Counted from the stretch's first letter, positions 15,888 through 28,479 are shown. The stretch is DNA of 64,000 bases from Microbacterium sp. AG1240 (GCF_003635115.1 NZ_RBXJ01000001.1:1612001-1676000); one strand, 5' to 3'. Numbers and translations: made by a program. Notes: generated by a model not told the origin, from the letters alone.

Positions 15888-18860
15888 GTGAACGCGCCCG
15901 CCGATCGACCGCGCCACGACGGCGCGTCTCCGCTGTCGTGGCGCGATCTCATCGCGGCCGCCGCGCCCTCGGCCCCCGCCCCGCTGGCTCTCGGCCTCGA
16001 GCTACGGCAGCGCGAGCCACACGACCCGCGCCGCTGGGATCCGCGCACCATCGACACGGTCACCCCCCGCGCACTCGCGCGACGGCAGGACGAACTCCAA
16101 CTCGCGGTACGGCCCCTCACGCGCGGGGCGCGGGGCGGCTGGGTGAAGAAGGACGCCGCCTGGGACGACGTGCGGCGGTCGACATCGAGGTTCGCTCCCG
16201 AAGCCGTGCGGTGGTTCACGGAGCTGTTCGCGATCGCGCGTCCGTCCTCCGCGGTGGGCGCGTTCTCCTCGGTGTCGGAGTGGGTGACCCTCGGACCGTC
16301 GTCATCGTCGCTCCTGTGGATGCACCTGCGCGCCGCCGAACGCGCGGGGGTGACGCTGGTGGCGACGCACCCCCAGCAGTCGATCGCCCTCGCCGACGCG
16401 GCCTCCGTCGACGTGCTGGTCGGGCCCGAGAGCGGCGGCACGCTCCGTGTCGCCGCGCGGGTCGTCGTCGACGGCGTCGTCACCGACGTCTCCCGTGTGC
16501 GGCCGCTCGGCACGAGCGCGGTCTTCTGTTTCACACTCGACACCGAGGTCATCGGGATCACCATCGCCCCCGCTGTTCTCGACGACACCGTGACCGCCCT
16601 GCTGGGCGCCCCCGGAGGCGTCGAGGTACCCGCCCACGAGGCGATGGAGTTCGTGCGCGAGGCCTACCCCCGCCTCGCGCGGCGCACGAGGGTGACACCG
16701 GTCGGCGGGCTCGATCCGCCGCCTGCGCCGCGGCCGAGCCTGCGCCTCACGGCGGCGTTCGACGACGGTGCGGTCACGTACGCGCTCGAGTGGATCTACC
16801 CGGGGCTCGCGCCCTTCCCGTATCCCGCGGCGGAGCACCCCGAGCGCGACGCGACGGCCGAGTCGGGGCAGGCCGCCGCGCTGACGCTCGCGTGGGCAGG
16901 CGCATCCGATCTTCCCTTCGCCGCGCGGGGCGTGCTGCGCGGCGCAGACGCGGGCGAGTTCTCGACGCACGTCGTGCCCGCCCTGCAGCACCTCGACGAC
17001 ATGCGCGTGGAAGTCACGGGCGTGCGACCGTCGGTGCGCGAGCTCACCGGCGCGCCCGAGGTCTCGGTCACCACGGTGCCGACCGACGATCCCGACTGGT
17101 TCGATCTCGGCGTGATCGTGACCATCGAGGGCCGGTGGGTGCCGCTGGCGCCCCTGCTCACCGCTCTGGCGAGGGGCCGCCGACGCATGAGGCTGGCGGA
17201 CGGCGCGTACTTCTCGCTCGCCCATCCGTCGCTGACACGGCTGAAGGAGCTGCTCGACGAGGCCGCCACGCTCGACGAATGGGAGACCGGCGAGCGCATC
17301 CATCGGCATCAGACCGCGCTGTGGTCGGACTTCGAAGACCTCGCCGACCAGGCGGAGCCCGCGCAGGAGTGGCGGCAGCTCGTGCGCGGGCTCGCCACCA
17401 CCGACGGCGTCGAGGAGACGGACCTCCCCGGGGGCCTTCGCGCAGAACTGCGCGGATATCAGAAGCGCGGGTTCGACTGGCTCGCCTTCCTCTGGCGCCA
17501 CCGGCTCGGGGGCATCCTCGCCGACGACATGGGGCTCGGCAAGACGCTGCAGGTGCTCGCCCTGCTGCAGCACGCCCGGGAGCGGGGGGAGCAGCGCCCG
17601 TTCCTCGTCGTCGCCCCGACATCGGTGCTCGCCACGTGGCGCGAGGAGGCCGCCCGCTTCGCACCCGACCTCGTCGTGCGCACGATCGAGGCCACCGCGG
17701 CCAAGACGGGAGAGACCGTGACGGATGCCGCGTCGGGCGCCGACGTCGTCGTCACGTCGTATGCGATCCTCCGGCTCGACGAGGCGTCGTTCGCGCAGCA
17801 GCCATGGGCCGGGATCGTGCTCGACGAGGCCCAGTTCGTGAAGAACCCCCAGACCTCGGTCCACCGTGCCGCCAAGAACCTCGCGGCCGATGTGACGATC
17901 GCCCTGACGGGCACCCCGCTCGAGAACGGACTGGGCGATCTGTGGGCGCTGTTCTCGCTCACGGCACCGGGACTTTTCCCCTCGGCTCGGCGCTTTCGCG
18001 ACGAGTACGTGCTGCCGATCGAGAACGCCCGCCGCGACGACCCCTCCGCGAGCGCGCACGGCGCCGAACGACTCGCGCGCCTGCGGCGCCGCATCCGTCC
18101 GCTGATGCTGCGGCGCACGAAGCAGCTCGTCGCGCCCGATCTGCCGCCGAAGCAGGAGCAGGACCTGCACATCGATCTGTCGACCGAGCACAGAGCGCTG
18201 TACGACATCGTGCTGCACCGCGAGCGGCAGAAGGTGCTCGGTCTGCTCGACGACCTCGACCGGCACCGCTTCATCGTGTTCCGTTCGCTGACGCTCCTGC
18301 GGATGCTGAGCCTGCACCCCGCGCTGATCGACGAGCGCCACGCGCCCATCGGATCGAGCAAGCTCGACGCGCTGCTCACGCGTCTGACCGAGGTGATCGC
18401 CGAGGGGCACCGCGCCCTGGTCTTCAGCCAGTTCACCTCGTTCCTGGCGCTGGCGGCCGAGCGGCTCGACGCCGCGGGCATCGCGTATGCGCATCTCGAC
18501 GGGTCGACCCTGCGCCGCGGGGAGGTCGTGGAGGAATTCCGCTCGGGTGAGGCCCCGGTCTTCCTCATCAGCCTCAAGGCCGGGGGTTTCGGTCTGACCC
18601 TGACCGAGGCCGACTACGTGTTCCTGCTCGACCCGTGGTGGAACCCCGCCGCCGAGGCGCAGGCGATCGACCGCGCGCACCGCATCGGGCAGGACCGCCA
18701 CGTGTTCGTCTACCGGATGCTGGCGTCCGACACGATCGAGGAGAAGGTGCGCCTGCTGCAGCAGCGCAAGTCCGAGCTCTTCGATGCGGTGGTCGACGAC
18801 GGGGATCTCTTCGCCCAGTCGCTCACGGCCGACGACATCCGCGGGCTCCTCGATCTCTGA
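15888..18860 (+). CDS. SNF2/RapA-type DEAD/DEAH-box helicase
   Basis: A 990-residue SF2 ATPase. Residues 1 to about 510 form a poorly characterised region with no CxC/CxxxH SWIM zinc finger, although many bacterial SNF2 proteins have one. The first RecA domain has Walker A DDMGLGKT (546-553) and a DEAQ box (646-649) in VLDEAQFVKNP. The C-terminal RecA domain has VFSQFTSFL, LKAGGFGLTLTEAD and the QAIDRAHRIGQ motif VI. It would translocate on double-stranded DNA and remodel nucleoprotein; bacterial partners are unknown. The GTG start may be leaderless (GAGGAT ends 6 nt upstream, a weak -10). It is a lone gene between nusB and the MBL-Rieske gene. Confidence 0.93.
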   Translation: MNAPADRPRHDGASPLSWRDLIAAAAPSAPAPLALGLELRQREPHDPRRWDPRTIDTVTPRALARRQDELQLAVRPLTRGARGGWVKKDAAWDDVRRSTSRFAPEAVRWFTELFAIARPSSAVGAFSSVSEWVTLGPSSSSLLWMHLRAAERAGVTLVATHPQQSIALADAASVDVLVGPESGGTLRVAARVVVDGVVTDVSRVRPLGTSAVFCFTLDTEVIGITIAPAVLDDTVTALLGAPGGVEVPAHEAMEFVREAYPRLARRTRVTPVGGLDPPPAPRPSLRLTAAFDDGAVTYALEWIYPGLAPFPYPAAEHPERDATAESGQAAALTLAWAGASDLPFAARGVLRGADAGEFSTHVVPALQHLDDMRVEVTGVRPSVRELTGAPEVSVTTVPTDDPDWFDLGVIVTIEGRWVPLAPLLTALARGRRRMRLADGAYFSLAHPSLTRLKELLDEAATLDEWETGERIHRHQTALWSDFEDLADQAEPAQEWRQLVRGLATTDGVEETDLPGGLRAELRGYQKRGFDWLAFLWRHRLGGILADDMGLGKTLQVLALLQHARERGEQRPFLVVAPTSVLATWREEAARFAPDLVVRTIEATAAKTGETVTDAASGADVVVTSYAILRLDEASFAQQPWAGIVLDEAQFVKNPQTSVHRAAKNLAADVTIALTGTPLENGLGDLWALFSLTAPGLFPSARRFRDEYVLPIENARRDDPSASAHGAERLARLRRRIRPLMLRRTKQLVAPDLPPKQEQDLHIDLSTEHRALYDIVLHRERQKVLGLLDDLDRHRFIVFRSLTLLRMLSLHPALIDERHAPIGSSKLDALLTRLTEVIAEGHRALVFSQFTSFLALAAERLDAAGIAYAHLDGSTLRRGEVVEEFRSGEAPVFLISLKAGGFGLTLTEADYVFLLDPWWNPAAEAQAIDRAHRIGQDRHVFVYRMLASDTIEEKVRLLQQRKSELFDAVVDDGDLFAQSLTADDIRGLLDL

Positions 18861-18862
18861 CA

Positions 18863-18919
18863 CGATCGGTCGGACCCAGGGCCGACCCAGCGGGGCGACG
18901 TAGACTCGATCGGTCAGAC
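18863..18919 (+). repeat. Pair of 13-bp direct repeats flanking the -10 of the MBL-Rieske gene
   Basis: CGATCGGTCGGAC at 18863-18875 and CGATCGGTCAGAC at 18907-18919 match at 12 of 13 positions and start 44 bp apart, about four helical turns. The first is upstream of the likely -35 position and the second covers the predicted start of transcription. Each contains a GTCnGAC dyad. This looks like an operator pair, but that is inference. Confidence 0.5.
18901..18906 (+). promoter_or_regulatory. Predicted -10 box of the MBL-Rieske gene
   Basis: TAGACT lies 26 nt before the ATG at 18933. A leader of about 20 nt would include GAGAGG at 18922-18927, 5 nt before the start. Confidence 0.45.
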
Positions 18920-18932
18920 ACGAGAGGTATCC

Positions 18933-20489
18933 ATGCGCATCACAGGGCTCGGGCACGCGGGAATGTTCATCGAGACGGCGGGCGGCAGCATCCTCTGCGA
19001 CCCTGTCATCGGTCCGAGCTTCTTCGGTTCGTGGTTCCCGTTCCCCGACAATCGCGGGCTCGACTGGGAGCGCTTCGGCAAGGCCGATTTCCTCTACATC
19101 TCGCACCGTCACCGCGACCACTTCGACCCGGCGCTGCTGCGCAGATTCGTGCCCACCAGCATCCGAGTGCTTCTGCCCGACTATCCGACCGACGACCTCG
19201 AGTCCGACCTGCGTGCGCTCGGCTACGACAACATCGTCTACACCCGCGCGGGGGAGCCCCTGGAGTTCGGCGACCTGAAGCTCATGGTCACCCCGTTGCG
19301 GGCTCCCAGCGACGGCCCGATCGGCGACTCGTCGCTGAGCGTCGACGACGGCACCGCCAGCGTGCTGAACCAGAACGACTCGCATCCGCTGGACCTCGAG
19401 AAGCTGTTCGTGTTCGGCAAGCCCGATGCGTACTTCACCCAGGTCTCCGGCGCCATCTGGTGGCCGATGGTCTACGACCTGCCGCAGGACGCCAAGCAGA
19501 ACTTCGCTCAGCTCAAGCGCGACGCGCAGAACAAGCGGGCGATGTACTACATCGACAAGGTGGACGCCGAGCACGTGTTCCCGATGGCCGGTCCGCCGAT
19601 GTTCCTGCGCGAGGAGCTCTTCCGCTACAACGGAATCGGGCTCGAGAACGACTCGATCTTCACCGACCAGAGTCAGTTCCTCGCGCACATGAGCCAGCAG
19701 CGCCCGGCGCAGAAGGGCTATCTGTTCGTTCCGGGCACGCAGGTCGACGTGCATCACAGCGAGGTCGAGGTCTCCCAGACGCTGTTCACCGACGAGGAGA
19801 TCGAGCGGATCTTCACCGACAAGTGGACCTACCTCGCCGAGCAGCGCGACAGCCGCCAGGCCGAGGTTCAGGCGGAGGAGGCCTCGCGGGCCGAGGTGCT
19901 GCCGCCCGCCGAGATGCTCGCCGCGATCAAGGAATGGTGGGAGCCCCTCATCCGTCGGGCGCGCACCATCCGCAACGGCGTGGGCGGCAACGTGCGCTTC
20001 CGCATCGGCGAGCTCGACATGGTCGTGGACTTCCCGAAGGCCAAGGTGCGCGAGTACGCGGGGGAGGAGTGCGTGTACTGGTACACGATCCCCGCCGATC
20101 TCGTCTCGACCAACATCCGCGACCACGAGATCGACTGGTCGAACTCGATCTTCCTGTCGATGCAGTTCTCGGTCGGCCGCAGCGGCAAGTTCAACGAGTT
20201 CCTCACGACGTTCCTCAAGTGCCTCTCGCGCGATCGCATCGAGTACGTCGAGAACTGGTACGCCGAGCAGTCCGACCAGACCGAGGACGCCGAGATCGGC
20301 GGTTGGACCGTGCAGCGCCGCTGCCCCCACCTGCGCGCCGACCTGACCAAGACGGGCAAGATCGAGGACGGCGTGCTCACCTGCAGCCTGCACGACTGGA
20401 AGTGGGACCTGACCAGCGGCAAGTGCCTGACGACCCAGGGCCACCCGATCCGCGCGAGCCTCGCCGACGCATCCATCCCCAGCGCCTGA
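18933..20489 (+). CDS. MBL-fold metallohydrolase with C-terminal Rieske [2Fe-2S] domain
   Basis: A 518-residue protein. Residues 1 to about 260 are a metallo-beta-lactamase fold of UlaG type with the metal motif SHRHRDHFD (H58, H60, D62, H63). A central region of about 170 residues includes a charged stretch at about 305-325. The C-terminus is a Rieske ferredoxin domain: CPH at 464-466 and CSLH at 484-487 give C-X-H-X17-C-X2-H. Both domains occur in animal CMP-Neu5Ac hydroxylase (CMAH), but there the Rieske domain is N-terminal. No sialic acid genes are nearby, so the substrate is unknown. No signal peptide or membrane helix is seen. The gene stands alone with its own promoter. Confidence 0.85.
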   Translation: MRITGLGHAGMFIETAGGSILCDPVIGPSFFGSWFPFPDNRGLDWERFGKADFLYISHRHRDHFDPALLRRFVPTSIRVLLPDYPTDDLESDLRALGYDNIVYTRAGEPLEFGDLKLMVTPLRAPSDGPIGDSSLSVDDGTASVLNQNDSHPLDLEKLFVFGKPDAYFTQVSGAIWWPMVYDLPQDAKQNFAQLKRDAQNKRAMYYIDKVDAEHVFPMAGPPMFLREELFRYNGIGLENDSIFTDQSQFLAHMSQQRPAQKGYLFVPGTQVDVHHSEVEVSQTLFTDEEIERIFTDKWTYLAEQRDSRQAEVQAEEASRAEVLPPAEMLAAIKEWWEPLIRRARTIRNGVGGNVRFRIGELDMVVDFPKAKVREYAGEECVYWYTIPADLVSTNIRDHEIDWSNSIFLSMQFSVGRSGKFNEFLTTFLKCLSRDRIEYVENWYAEQSDQTEDAEIGGWTVQRRCPHLRADLTKTGKIEDGVLTCSLHDWKWDLTSGKCLTTQGHPIRASLADASIPSA

Positions 20490-20512
20490 GCCCGACGCCG
20501 CCCTCATACACG

Positions 20513-20576
20513 CCTATCGGCCGACACATCACGCCAGGCGGGGTGTATCGGCCGAATCGGATGTATCGCGGGGGCG
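20513..20576. repeat. REP-like intergenic palindrome, copy 1
   Basis: Arms TCGGCCGACACA (20517-20528) and TGTATCGGCCGA (20544-20555) pair at 11 of 12 positions around a GC-rich core containing CGCCAGGCG, followed by GATGTAT. A diverged copy with the same core lies at 61822-61878. It sits in the 205-nt spacer between the MBL-Rieske gene and pyrR, where it may also terminate upstream transcription. Confidence 0.65.
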
Positions 20577-20629
20577 GCGGGGGCGGCACATCGCGGAGCC
20601 GACGGCCCGTGAGCGCCACCGTGACCGGG

Positions 20630-20635
20630 TAGGCT
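20630..20635 (+). promoter_or_regulatory. Predicted -10 box of the pyr operon
   Basis: TAGGCT is placed so that the mRNA would start near 20642 and include the complete PyrR-binding hairpin before pyrR. No strong -35 is visible. Confidence 0.5.
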
Positions 20636-20654
20636 GAGAAGAGCACCACAGCAA

Positions 20655-20691
20655 CCTTTAACACCGTCCAGAGAGGCGGAGAAGGGAGCGG
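20655..20691 (+). promoter_or_regulatory. PyrR-binding RNA element overlapping the pyrR Shine-Dalgarno
   Basis: The leader contains the conserved PyrR anti-antiterminator loop: CCG (20664-20666), the loop TCCAGAGAGG (20667-20676), then CGG (20677-20679). A lower stem pairs CCTT (20655-20658) with AAGG (20682-20685) around a purine bulge. The 3' arm contains GAGAAGGG, the pyrR ribosome binding site. No terminator hairpin follows, so PyrR with UMP would most likely block translation, the mode described in Mycobacterium smegmatis, rather than cause termination as in Bacillus. Confidence 0.85.
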
Positions 20692-20694
20692 CGG

Positions 20695-21228
20695 ATGAGC
20701 ACGCGCACCGTGCTTCATGAGGCCGACATCGCCCGTGCGCTGACTCGGATCTCGCACGAGATCCTCGAGTCGAACAAGGGCCCCGACGATCTGGTCGTCC
20801 TCGGCATCCCCACCCGCGGCGTCACGCTCGCCCATCGCATCGCCGCACTCGTCGGCGAGTTCGGCGGGGCGGAGATCCCCGTCGGAGCGCTCGACGTGAC
20901 GATGTATCGCGACGACCTGCACCGAAACCCCACCCGCACCCCGCAGCCGACCGAGATCCCGCCGGGCGGGATCGACGGCAAGGTCGTCGTGCTGGTGGAC
21001 GACGTGCTCTTCTCGGGCCGCAGCATCCGCTCGGCCCTCGACGCCCTGCAGGACATCGGTCGCCCCGCGGCCGTGCGCCTGGCGATCCTCGTCGACCGGG
21101 GCCACCGCGAACTGCCCATCCGTCCCGACTTCATCGGCAAGAACCTGCCGAGCGGGCGCGACGAACGGGTCAACGTGCGCCTGACCGAGCACGACGGCGT
21201 CGAAGCCGTCACGATCGAGGGGCGGTGA
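20695..21228 (+). CDS. pyrR: PyrR bifunctional pyr regulator / uracil phosphoribosyltransferase
   Basis: RNA-binding repressor of the pyr operon that also has UPRTase activity. The product has 177 residues. The type I PRTase PRPP loop is [13 protein letters not shown] (about 97-109, with acidic D102 and D103); [14 protein letters not shown] is the other conserved active-site segment. It is the first gene of the operon, with its own binding site in its leader (20655-20691), so autoregulation is expected. pyrB starts 7 nt after its stop. Confidence 0.97.
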   Translation: MSTRTVLHEADIARALTRISHEILESNKGPDDLVVLGIPTRGVTLAHRIAALVGEFGGAEIPVGALDVTMYRDDLHRNPTRTPQPTEIPPGGIDGKVVVLVDDVLFSGRSIRSALDALQDIGRPAAVRLAILVDRGHRELPIRPDFIGKNLPSGRDERVNVRLTEHDGVEAVTIEGR

Positions 21229-21235
21229 CGGGCGC

Positions 21236-22240
21236 ATGAGGAACCTGCTCGATACTCGCACGCTCTCCCGAGAAGACGCGCTGCGCATCCTCGACGTCGC
21301 AGAAGACATGGCCGACACGCAACGGCGCGAGGTGAAGAAGCTCCCGACGCTGCGCGGCAAGACCGTCGTCAACCTCTTCTTCGAGGACTCCACCCGCACC
21401 CGCATCTCGTTCGAGGCGGCCGCGAAGCGGCTCTCGGCCGACGTCATCAACTTCTCGGCCAAGGGCTCGAGCGTGTCGAAGGGCGAATCGCTCCAGGACA
21501 CCGCGCAGACCCTGCAGGCCATGGGGGCGGATGCTGTGGTGATCCGCCACGGCGCGTCGGGAGCCCCGCGAACCCTGGCCACGAGCGGGTGGATCACCGC
21601 GGGTGTCGTCAACGCGGGAGACGGAACCCACGAGCATCCGACGCAGGCGCTGCTCGACGCCTTCACGATCCGCAAGCGCATGTTCGGAGACGACAGTCGC
21701 GGACGCGACCTCGACGGCCTCGCGGTGACGATCGTGGGCGACGTGCTGCACTCGCGGGTCGCACGCTCGAACGTCTGGCTGCTGAACACCCTCGGCGCCT
21801 CGGTGACCCTGGTCGCGCCGCCGACGCTCGTTCCGCAGGACGTGTCGACGTGGCCGGTGCAGATCGTCTACGACCTCGACGAGGCGATCGGCCGGGGCCC
21901 CGACGCGCTCATGATGCTGCGCATTCAGCTGGAGCGCATGAACGCCGCCTATTTCCCCACTGAACGGGAGTATTCCCGGCGGTGGGGGCTCGATGCGCGG
22001 CGTGCGGCGGCCCTTCCGGACGGTAGCATTGTGCTGCACCCCGGGCCGATGAACCGGGGTATGGAGATCTCCGCCGAAGCCGCCGATTCGCCTCGCTCGA
22101 CGGTGCTCGAGCAGGTCGCGAACGGTGTGTCGGTGCGGATGGCCGTGCTCTACCTGCTGCTGGCAGGGGAGCGCGCCGAGAACGCAGGCAGCGCAGGGAA
22201 CACCCGCAGCGCAGGGACTGACAGGGAGGACGCACGATGA
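21236..22240 (+). CDS. pyrB: Aspartate carbamoyltransferase catalytic subunit
   Basis: Joins carbamoyl phosphate and aspartate to form carbamoyl-aspartate. The product has 334 residues. The carbamoyl phosphate signature [13 protein letters not shown] is intact; [12 protein letters not shown] and [12 protein letters not shown] are the other active-site loops. There is no pyrI regulatory gene, as is normal outside enterobacteria and archaea. The last residues before the stop are a short Ala/Gly/Ser-rich tail. It overlaps pyrC by ATGA. Confidence 0.97.
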   Translation: MRNLLDTRTLSREDALRILDVAEDMADTQRREVKKLPTLRGKTVVNLFFEDSTRTRISFEAAAKRLSADVINFSAKGSSVSKGESLQDTAQTLQAMGADAVVIRHGASGAPRTLATSGWITAGVVNAGDGTHEHPTQALLDAFTIRKRMFGDDSRGRDLDGLAVTIVGDVLHSRVARSNVWLLNTLGASVTLVAPPTLVPQDVSTWPVQIVYDLDEAIGRGPDALMMLRIQLERMNAAYFPTEREYSRRWGLDARRAAALPDGSIVLHPGPMNRGMEISAEAADSPRSTVLEQVANGVSVRMAVLYLLLAGERAENAGSAGNTRSAGTDREDAR

Positions 22241-23547
22241 CCGGAGTCCTGGTTCTTCGCGGAGCGAGCATCGAGGGCGCAGCGACGGCCGACATCGTGC
22301 TCGAGGACGGCGTGATCGCCGAGATCGGCACGGGCCTGTCCCGCGCCGGCGCGACGGTGGTCGACGCGGAGGGCCTCGTCGCCCTGCCCGGCCTCGTCGA
22401 CCTGCACACCCACCTGCGCGAGCCCGGGTACGAAGCATCGGAGACCATCCTCACCGGCTCCCGCGCCGCGGCGGCCGGGGGATACACGGCGGTGTTCGCC
22501 ATGCCGAACACCTCGCCCGTCGCCGACACGGCCGGCGTGGTCGAGCAGGAGCTCGCACTCGGCGAGGCCGCCGGGTACGTCCACGTGCAGCCCATCGGCG
22601 CCGTCACGGTCGGGCAGAAGGGCGAGCGTCTCGCCGAGCTCGGCGCGATGGCCGACTCCCGCGCCCGCGTGCGGGTGTTCAGCGACGACGGTTTCTGCGT
22701 GTGGGATCCGCTCATCATGCGGCGAGCGCTCGAATACGTGAAGGCGTTCGACGGCGTCGTGGCGCAGCACGCCCAGGACCCCCGGCTCACCGAGGGCGCG
22801 CAGATGAACGAGGGCTCGGTGTCGGCCGAACTCGGGCTCACCGGGTGGCCGGCGGTCGCCGAGGAGTCGATCATCGCCCGCGACGTGCTGCTCGCCGAGC
22901 ACGTCGGCTCACGTCTGCACGTCTGCCACCTCTCCACCGCGGGATCGGTCGACATCATCCGCTGGGCGAAGAAGCGCGGCGTCGCGGTCACCGCCGAGGT
23001 CACGCCGCACCACCTGCTCCTCACCGACGAGCTGGTGCGCGGGTACGACGCGCGGTTCAAGGTGAACCCGCCGCTGCGCCGCGAGGAAGACGTGATGGCC
23101 GTCCGCGAAGGACTCGCCGACGGCACGATCGACATCGTCGCGACCGACCACGCCCCCCACCCCTCCGAGGCGAAGGCGTGCGAGTGGCAAGCGGCGGCGA
23201 ACGGGATGGTCGGGCTCGAAAGCGCCCTGCGCGTGGTGCAGCAGGCCGTCGTCGACACCGGGATGCTGACGTGGGGCGATGTCGCGCGGGTCATGTCGCG
23301 GACACCCGCCCGCATCGGCCGCCTCGCCGACCACGGCACGCCGCTGACGGTCGGCAGCCCGGCGAACGTCACCCTCTACGATCCGCGCGCCGCGCGCACC
23401 TTCGACACGGCCGATCTGCGCGGGCGCAGCACGAACTCGCCCTACCTCGGACGCCGGCTCCCCGGCGACGTCCGCTGGACGATCCACCGCGGTCGCGTCA
23501 CGGTCGCCGACGGCGAGCTGCGCGACGATCCGGGGGCCGCGCTATGA
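22237..23547 (+). CDS. pyrC: Dihydroorotase
   Basis: Cyclises carbamoyl-aspartate to dihydroorotate. The product has 436 residues, a type I (class I) length. [13 protein letters not shown] carries the two metal His residues (HxH) plus the substrate Arg; HVCHLSTAG and [11 protein letters not shown] hold further His ligands, and ATDHAPH has the catalytic Asp. The substrate Asn loop is FAMPNTSP. It overlaps pyrB and the downstream membrane protein gene by 4 nt each. Confidence 0.96.
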   Translation: MTGVLVLRGASIEGAATADIVLEDGVIAEIGTGLSRAGATVVDAEGLVALPGLVDLHTHLREPGYEASETILTGSRAAAAGGYTAVFAMPNTSPVADTAGVVEQELALGEAAGYVHVQPIGAVTVGQKGERLAELGAMADSRARVRVFSDDGFCVWDPLIMRRALEYVKAFDGVVAQHAQDPRLTEGAQMNEGSVSAELGLTGWPAVAEESIIARDVLLAEHVGSRLHVCHLSTAGSVDIIRWAKKRGVAVTAEVTPHHLLLTDELVRGYDARFKVNPPLRREEDVMAVREGLADGTIDIVATDHAPHPSEAKACEWQAAANGMVGLESALRVVQQAVVDTGMLTWGDVARVMSRTPARIGRLADHGTPLTVGSPANVTLYDPRAARTFDTADLRGRSTNSPYLGRRLPGDVRWTIHRGRVTVADGELRDDPGAAL

Positions 23548-24041
23548 CCCGCGAAGCGCTCCTGACCATCATGATCGGGCTCGCCCTGGTCTGCCTGGGC
23601 CTGCTCGCCTGGTCGTGGTGGCGCCGCGCGCGTCGCGACGCGGCGTACCCGGCACCGTTCGGCGAGCTACCCGACGACGCCCGGACCGTGGCGACGTTCA
23701 CCACCCTCTACGTCGCGACCACCCGTCACGCGGAGCCGCTCGAGCGCCTGGCGATCCGCGGCCTCGGATTCCGCTCCCGTGCCGAGATCACGGTGACCGA
23801 CAAGGGCATCGCCCTCGACCTCGCCGGCAAGCCCCGCATGACGATCACCCCCGACCGTCTCGTGGATGCAGCGCAGGCCACCGTCGCCATCGACCGCGTG
23901 GTCGAGCGCGACGGCCTCACCCGCATCACATGGCGCGTGTCACCCGACACCCTCGTGGACTCGTACATCCGCCCGCAGGAGGCATCGGCACGCCAACTCG
24001 CCGACGCCATCCGCCCGCTCCTCCCGACAGGAAACGCATGA
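23544..24041 (+). CDS. Membrane-anchored PH-like protein of the pyr operon (Rv1382 type)
   Basis: A 165-residue protein with one N-terminal transmembrane helix (about residues 7-25, [17 protein letters not shown]) followed by a basic WRRARR stop-transfer and a soluble domain with a bacterial PH-like pattern of strands. The position between pyrC and carA, with ATGA overlaps on both sides, matches Rv1382 in M. tuberculosis, so it is a conserved actinobacterial member of the operon. Its function is unknown; the strict coupling suggests a link to pyrimidine synthesis, for example anchoring or regulation, but nothing in the sequence proves it. Confidence 0.8.
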   Translation: MTREALLTIMIGLALVCLGLLAWSWWRRARRDAAYPAPFGELPDDARTVATFTTLYVATTRHAEPLERLAIRGLGFRSRAEITVTDKGIALDLAGKPRMTITPDRLVDAAQATVAIDRVVERDGLTRITWRVSPDTLVDSYIRPQEASARQLADAIRPLLPTGNA

Positions 24042-25191
24042 CCGCCACGCCCCACACGGAGTCCGCCGTCCTCGTCCTCGAAGACGGCACACGCTACGTC
24101 GGCCGCGCCTACGGCGCCGTCGGCACGACCCTCGGCGAGGTCGTCTTCGCCACCGGCATGACCGGCTACCAGGAGACGCTGACCGACCCCTCGTACGCCG
24201 GACAGATCGTTCTGCAGACCGCGCCCCACATCGGCAACACCGGCATGAACGCCGAAGACCGCGAGTCGCGCCGCATCTGGGTCTCGGGCTACGTCGTGCG
24301 CGACCCCTCCCGCGTGGTGTCGAACTGGCGCTCCGAGCAGACCCTCGACGTCGCGCTCGACACCGACGGCGTCGTGGGTATCAGCGGCATCGACACCCGT
24401 GCGGTGACCCGACGCATCCGTTCCGTCGGATCGATGCGCGGCGGGATCTTCTCCGGCGACGCCGCGAGCATCGACGCCGAGGAGCAGGTGCGCATCGTCC
24501 GCGAGGCACCCGAGATGACCGGTCTCAACCTCTCCGCCGAGGTGTCGGTGAGCGCGGCCGAGGTCACCGAAGCGACGGGGGAGAGGATCGGCGCCCTGGC
24601 CGTGCTCGACCTCGGCGTCAAGCAGGCGACGATCGTCAACCTCGCCGCCCGCGGGTTCGACGTGCACGTGCTCCCGCAGAGCGCGACCATCGACGACATC
24701 CGCGCGATCGATCCGGTCGCGGTGTTCTACTCCAACGGACCGGGTGACCCCGCAGCATCCGACGACCACGTGGAACTGCTGCGCGCCGTGCTCGATGACC
24801 GCCTGCCGTTCTTCGGCATCTGCTTCGGCAACCAGCTGCTCGGCCGCGCCCTCGGCCTCGGCACCTACAAGCTGCCGTTCGGTCACCGCGGCATCAACCA
24901 GCCCGTGCTCGACAAGACCACCGGCCGTGTCGAGATCACCGCGCACAACCACGGTTTCGCCGTGGACGCGCCCCTCGACGGCGACTTCGAGAGCCCGCAC
25001 GGCTACGGACGGGTCGAGGTGAGCCACGTCGGGCTCAACGACCAGGTCGTCGAAGGCCTCCGCGCCCTCGACATCCCGGCGTTCAGCGTGCAGTACCACC
25101 CGGAGGCCGCCGCCGGCCCCCACGACGCCAACTACCTCTTCGATCGGTTCCGTGACATGGTCATCGCCGCGAACACGAAGGACAACAACTG

Positions 25192-25192
<1 letters not shown>
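24038..25192 (+). CDS. carA: Carbamoyl phosphate synthase small (glutaminase) subunit
   Basis: Hydrolyses glutamine and channels ammonia to CarB. The product has 384 residues. The N-terminal CPSase_sm domain includes [16 protein letters not shown]; the C-terminal class I amidotransferase has [11 protein letters not shown] with the nucleophile Cys and [13 protein letters not shown] with the catalytic His and Glu. Starts further upstream lie inside the preceding membrane protein gene; the ATG at 24038 overlaps its stop by ATGA. Its stop overlaps the carB start by one base. Confidence 0.97.

Positions 25193-28475
<3,283 letters not shown>

Positions 28476-28479
<4 letters not shown>

Noticed and set aside
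16302..20507. Very long open frame on the minus strand opposite the SNF2 and MBL-Rieske genes
   Set aside because: It is an antisense shadow produced by high-GC codon bias; the product is Arg/Gly/Val-rich with no domain, and the plus strand holds well-conserved families.
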